From: Paragonimus skrjabini miyazakii
Lineage: Eukaryota; Platyhelminthes; Trematoda; Plagiorchiida; Troglotrematidae
DNA length: 64,000 nucleotides
Assembly (NCBI GenBank): GCA_014338405.1
Contig: JTDE01000204.1
Location: forward strand, 75,307 to 139,306
Reading direction: 5' to 3'
A program made the translations under genes and the position numbers. Position 1 is the stretch's first letter; the number at the start of each line of letters is the position of its first letter. Below the pieces are notes generated by a model. The model did not search any database. It worked only from the letters and a program-made list of their open reading frames with translations, and was not told the origin of the DNA. Below are positions 62,526 through 64,000 of the stretch, one piece after another.

Positions 62526-64000
62526 ACCTGACTTTTCACAGTTGAAACTCATCTAATATCAAAAACACAACTTAGGCAGTGAATCACTAACTTGTATATG
62601 GGTGAATTTATTAGGTTGGCCAGCCAGATGGCACTTGTACATTATTGCAAATTACTCGTGTACATCGGTCGCAGGGTTACTCAGTTTCCGTGCATCCCGT
62701 GCAATCCTTCAACTTTCAGAATTACAGCGCCTAACGGCCTATTTCTTTTAAGAGTCAATTAGTGTGCTATCATTGTTCTTTCTACTAATAGCTACTGGCG
62801 TCCTGTTCATTTGCTGTGTCTAAAAGTTTTGTTTTTACTTGCCGACAACTGATCTATTCTATTTATAGAAAGGGTTTTCCTAAGACGACTATTAGTTCAC
62901 ATTTGTTTGTTCTGTATACTGTTTTATTCGCACACGTTCTTAATAACTTCTGGAAACTCAGTCTTCCTGATCAGTATGCTGCTAGTTACGTTTCTCAGGT
63001 GAGCACCCATGGTATGTTGAAACTAATGTAATTTTTCGCAACTGAAGACGGTTACTGATGGTTTACCTGATCAGAAAGGTATCGAAAAAGGTCTAAATAT
63101 CACTCTCCCACTCAGAATTTAGGAGAAAAATAATGTGCATGTTTTACTGATAAAAATGTAGGGGCTAATTTAACAATCGATAATGGGGATAGGAGTAGCA
63201 AAGTAAAAATTCTGATTTCTGGGAATTAGATTTGCTTGGAATGGACCGATCTCATACCACCACTGTCTTCAATAATCATCGGTTGACTGAAATCTGCTAA
63301 GCATGAACTCCGAATTAGCGTTCTCAACTGGGTGATAATTATGTTGTCTTCATCAAGACAACATTTTATTCTTTGTCTAAACAGGATTTTTTGGTCGTGC
63401 ACGAGTCCTCCTGGTTTGGAGTTGAATAGTACAGTGGAGTCTCGATGATGTTAACGTGGTTCCATCGAAAAATGTTTCGGTTTTCTCCCGCAACTCCTAA
63501 TCGCTTTTCATATTCCTGCAGAAACTCAATGACAGTGTTTGTTTTAGTCAAGTGAATATTCAACCAAATATGCCTATTAAGCCATTTCGTTAAGGCGGAG
63601 TCTGTGGTTCGTTTGATTACCTTGCATAGATCATGCTTTTGTCACAAGAATAAATGTTACGGACTGCCTGTTATTCATGCGTAAAATCTCTTTCTTCATG
63701 AATGCGCTGTCTATCGTGCACGGTGAACTGGCAATATGATGCATACTTCAGCTTGAAAATGAAACACAGAAAACAAGCATGTTTGCTTTGTGTGTTTCCA
63801 CATGACTGGCGCGGCATAAATGCGATGAACGATATTTGCTTGGTAAACAATTGTGAGTTCACTGTCAGAAACTAATGTGCACGTGTTTTGTCCACAAGTT
63901 AACTGTATACACTACGTGCAGTACATACAACTATTCAGGAGCACACTTCGTCAGTTATTTTGAATTAACATCAACATGATTTACTCATGGAAAACAGATG
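62526..64000. other. no gene recognised
   Basis: AT-rich DNA to the end of the window. The frames present (62816-63031, 63366-63563, 63671-63862) lack motifs and splice support. Confidence 0.5.

Noticed and set aside
1..64000. CRISPR arrays, bacterial operons, ribosome-binding-site-led genes, rRNA, spliced-leader RNA gene
   Set aside because: I scanned for regular spaced repeats, clustered same-strand ORFs and the trematode spliced-leader sequence and found none.

Overview
This is a repeat-dominated stretch of an animal genome, most likely from a parasitic flatworm of the trematode (fluke) type. The evidence is indirect. The window is AT-rich with no recognisable cellular gene. It carries Penelope-like retroelements (PLEs) ending in a GIY-YIG-type nuclease domain, CR1/Jockey-like LINE remains, and a tRNA-derived short repeat with an embedded hammerhead ribozyme that recalls the SM-alpha elements of schistosomes. 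There is no operon structure, ribosome-binding-site pattern or dense coding, so a prokaryote is excluded. The species cannot be told from sequence alone.

Layout: 1-850 is a decayed PLE 3' end (nuclease domain, then a hammerhead-like fold) with a short-repeat fragment inserted in it. 985-1921 is a frameshifted LINE (endonuclease, linker, start of reverse transcriptase). 4640-4895, 26655-26815 and 27412-27690 are three copies of one tRNA-derived short repeat (SINE), each holding a hammerhead motif. 23180-23800 is a second decayed PLE with its own hammerhead remnant. 42062-42650 is a LINE reverse-transcriptase remnant with the YADD catalytic motif. 49287-50105 is the best-preserved mobile element: a 5'-truncated PLE whose 186-codon nuclease frame is open and which is bounded by a 73-bp inverted repeat, each arm carrying a hammerhead. 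61775-62525 holds a GC-richer degenerate tandem repeat and a tRNA-like pol III promoter sequence. Two assembly gaps lie at 18061-18160 and 55230-56195.

The rest, more than 50 kb, looks intronic or intergenic. Frames of 60 to 130 codons occur all over it, on both strands and overlapping each other, as expected by chance at this length; a few with good splice signals are listed as weak exon candidates.

The unifying theme is catalytic RNA carried by mobile elements. Two unrelated families (PLEs and a tRNA-derived SINE) each carry type-I-like hammerheads with very short stem III. In all, seven hammerhead or hammerhead-derived folds can be drawn by hand, ranging from intact cores to clearly broken ones.
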